Shown here: one piece after another, positions 61,745-64,000 of the stretch
Layout of the letters: each line of letters opens with the position of its first letter
Numbering within the stretch: the first letter of the stretch is position 1
Assembly: GCF_025766255.1 (NCBI RefSeq)
Contig: NW_026516755.1
Coordinates: 120,654 to 184,653, forward strand
Origin: Zychaea mexicana
Lineage: Eukaryota; Mucoromycota; Mucoromycetes; Mucorales; Lichtheimiaceae
Direction of reading: 5' to 3'
DNA: 64,000 bases
Position numbers and translations under genes: made by a program
The notes under the pieces: model-generated
The model's input: the letters and a program-made list of their open reading frames with translations, nothing else
Told to the model about the DNA's origin: nothing
Database searches by the model: none

Positions 61745-62715
61745 GTGGACATTTCGCAGATGAACAGATTGTCGATGAGCTCTTTGCCAAGGTTGACGAA
61801 TAACTGATTGAATCCAGGTGTGTTAATTGGGACATTAGATATTGGCGTCAATTAACAGACTGCGCCTATAGACCCAACTTTGAAATTGGTGATCTTGAAA
61901 GGTATGGTATGGTTTTGTAGTTTGGGTGAATGTATGGGAGAAAGCCAACGCGGGTCATGTTATGGTCCTTCATATTGATCACTTATACAGGAAGTTGCTG
62001 CTTAATCCGAAAGGAAACTATCAAACCTCTTTTGTCCCATGTACCTTCAATGGGAAGGGGATAGATCAAGACAAGGGCACAGCTTAAACGACAAGAAAGA
62101 TAGCTATGCATGCGCTCAATTTGCGATTTGGTTATCCCATCCGCACTACTAATTATGTAAGCTATGGTAATGGATACTACTGCTCTTCAGGTTCGTTCGC
62201 TACATCGACCCCATGTATATGTGCATCTCAACTCTTATTCGCTTTATTAGCTGTTCGTCATAGGTTTACCTCAGAAGAAGACAATGGGGGTTTCTCTCGT
62301 CTCGTCAACTTTGATCGTATATATCAGCGTGATGATGAAACGAACGTGCTCCGTTACTAACACAGGGCCAAATATGGGTAAATGCTATTGTGCGCGTATT
62401 CAAGGATCCAACAAGCTTGCTGTGGCATGATTTCATTAGATAAGAGTGGATATATTGAAGCAGGAATTTGATCCTCACACTTTGCTCATTTTACTTATTT
62501 CCTTTCTTTTGATGCTATAGCTATGATTCAAAAAAAAAAAATTGATCTCGTAGGCATGGAAAATGCCGGATTTTCAAGATACCTCAATGTTTTATTGCAG
62601 CTAATTTTCCACACCAAAATTTTTGAATGAAGCACCCGCAGCAGAAAAGAGCATTCTCGCAGGACTACAACTATTTTTCTTTCATTTGCAATCCTCCCCT
62701 AAAGCAGTAGGTACT
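61745..62715 (+). pseudogene. Degenerate USP7/Ubp15-like deubiquitinase copy (MATH + start of USP domain)
   Basis: Plus-strand pieces in the order expected for USP7/Ubp15, in shifting frames and separated by stops. MATH-like start CVNWDIRYWRQLTDCAYRPN (about 61819-61902); MATH end HRFTSEEDNGGFSRL (about 62258-62320); VNAIVRVFKDPTSLLWHDFI (about 62370-62440); USP Cys box GMENAGFSRYLNVLLQLIFH (about 62553-62629); APAAEKSILAGLQLFFFHLQ and SSPKAVGT (about 62631-62715). In active USP7-like enzymes the Cys box reads N.G.TCYMN.LLQ; here the TC position is SR, so the catalytic Cys is absent. A stop (TGA) directly follows LIFHTKIFE. The rest of the catalytic domain is missing: sequence beyond 62730 reads as a different gene on the other strand. 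Confidence 0.7.
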
Positions 62716-62739
62716 GTAAGGGAGAGAATATGTACATAC

Positions 62740-63351
62740 CCACTTTGTCTAGCATCGCTGATTTTCCCGCGCGCCACCTCCACAGTACCGTCGTCGCTAA
62801 GTACCGTTACATGTACACCAGCTCGTCGATTTATGATGTCGTTTCTAGGCGATGTCACTTGGAGATAAACTTGCCGACTACTCCAGGCATCCAAAGCTGC
62901 ATAGTGTACTTGCTCGTCAGTAAGTCGACCTTCCCAGTTGCCTTGTTGTAAATCCTTGGATAGACGATGTTGTACAATTGTTGCACACATATTGCCAGAC
63001 TTTTGATCCAGTAATTAGTTTGCATTTGTACTCGTTGCATATTGTCAACAGGTCCACGACAATGGATGCTTGAAGGTCATTGAATTGTTGAGGAGAAGAT
63101 TGTGAAAGCCGAGTGATATCATTTTCGATGTTACGCCCAACCTTGATGATATCTTTGCGATTGAGCAGCGTCCAGATAGCGTGTGGCAGATGATGATATG
63201 GATCAGCGACTATACGTGGATGAACGTCAGTACGAAGAGATTCGATTTGTGTTTCAAAAATCTGTTTATCGGCCTCGACTTTGTCAGTAAAAAGGATTTC
63301 TCGGTGACGATGGCCATGGGCAGTAAGACTTTGTAGCATGGCTAATCGCAA
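62740..63351 (-). pseudogene. Truncated, frameshifted 3'-5' exonuclease domain (RNase D/WRN-like)
   Basis: Minus-strand frame from 63351 contains LPHAIWTLLNRKDIIKVGRN and IENDITRL, then a block ending VVDLLTIC, typical of the middle of DEDDy 3'-5' exonuclease domains. The C-terminal motif continues in another frame: MCATIVQHRLSKDLQQGNWE, then LTDEQVHYAALDAWSSRQVY, containing the YAALDA signature with the final Tyr/Asp. The frame change falls near 62990-63010; losing one base would join the two. No intron of reasonable length fits, though a short one cannot be excluded. The N-terminal DxE catalytic motif is not visible upstream. It is likely a remnant, possibly with a family-specific N-terminal region. 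Confidence 0.6.
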
Positions 63352-64000
63352 AAATTAGTTTCGGTTACTGTAATGCATCAGGAAATAAGCTACAGCCACG
63401 GAAAATTTGATTTTCGTTATGTTGTAACAACTTTATCTGTACCTTAGTGTTTATGTGATCATGAGTAAACTATAGCATTTTGCACCCATAATTAACCCTC
63501 TTTGGATAATACAGGAAGAATGAGCCTATAAGAGCTAACAGTTAGGAAGAAGAAGAGGCACCTGCGTTCGTGATTTTGAAAAGCAACACTTCTCAGTATA
63601 ATATATTCACTTCTTTTAATGAGATTCGTCAGCTTGAAAAGGCGGTGCCTTATCCATTTCTTCTATATCAATTGAATTGTTGTGTTGTATTGTTCAGCAG
63701 TGTAGTGGACACGTAGTATTGGATTTTTAAAGTTCAATGCCTTGGTTGTAAAAAAAATTCTTGGACCCTTTGTCAGCGGACCAACGGTGAGGCGAAAAGA
63801 GGGACGATTGGGGTTACACAAAAGAAGGGACTGGACCAAGATTTGCATTAACTTCGTTTACGGCAAGTTGTACCATCGACTCTCCCACTCTTTCTTTATA
63901 CACCTTCAATCTGCCTCTTTTCATATGATTAAATGATTAAAGAGTTTTGTTTTGTGATGTTTCAAAATCTTATAACAGCTTAGATATATTTCAAGCGCTG
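63352..64000. other. Terminal intergenic region
   Basis: AT-rich with short unrecognised frames (for example plus strand 63742-63936, which reads GPFVSGPTVRRKEGRLGLHK). No missing N-terminal exonuclease exon was identified here. Confidence 0.4.

Overview
This is nuclear DNA from a filamentous fungus, most likely an early-diverging Mucoromycota lineage (Mucorales-like). Reasons: most genes carry several short introns (about 50-150 nt) with GTAAGT-type donors, coding sequence is rich in Gln/Asn/His/Ser homopolymers, and the gene set mixes fungal families (NST1, SUR2, SUR7, Ldb17/Dip1, Kre9-like cell-wall protein) with animal-type ones (UBE3A-like HECT ligase with an AZUL domain, ZGPAT-like G-patch protein, NRDE2, ATE1). 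The lineage call is inference; nothing was searched.

Layout. 0-16.5 kb is gene dense: the 3' part of an NST1-like gene (+), an intronless F-box gene (+), then four minus-strand genes (small secreted protein, ATE1 arginyltransferase, cytochrome-b5-like heme protein, condensin CAP-G/Ycg1) and a second intronless F-box gene (-) that is a paralogue of the first. 16.5-24.6 kb is gene poor, with one alpha-arrestin gene (20.6-22.1 kb) and weak mobile-element traces. 24.6-32.7 kb holds SUR2 (-) divergent from Ldb17/SPIN90 (+), which is convergent with the UBE3A-like ligase (-). 32.7-37.8 kb has no supportable gene but several hairpins. A PUF RNA-binding protein (+, 37.8-41.4 kb), a third intronless F-box gene (+, 44.3-46.1 kb) and NRDE2 (-, 46.4-52.0 kb) follow. 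A SUR7/PalI membrane protein (-), a ZGPAT-like gene (+) and N-acetylglucosamine-6-phosphate deacetylase (-) occupy 53.6-59.0 kb. The last 5 kb is a gene graveyard: a degenerate USP7/Ubp15 (MATH + USP) copy on the plus strand abuts a truncated, frameshifted 3'-5' exonuclease on the minus strand.

Most intact genes are single-copy housekeeping or cell-biology genes. Loose functional themes are ubiquitin and N-degron biology (ATE1, UBE3A-like HECT, three F-box proteins, alpha-arrestin, USP7 relic), cortical actin and membrane organisation (Ldb17, SUR7, SUR2 sphingolipids, arrestin), and RNA biology (PUF, NRDE2, ZGPAT). There is no sign of a biosynthetic or defence cluster, CRISPR, rRNA or recognisable tRNA. 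I found no convincing wholly new system; the best leads are the relic pair at 61.8-63.4 kb and the inverted F-box paralogues.
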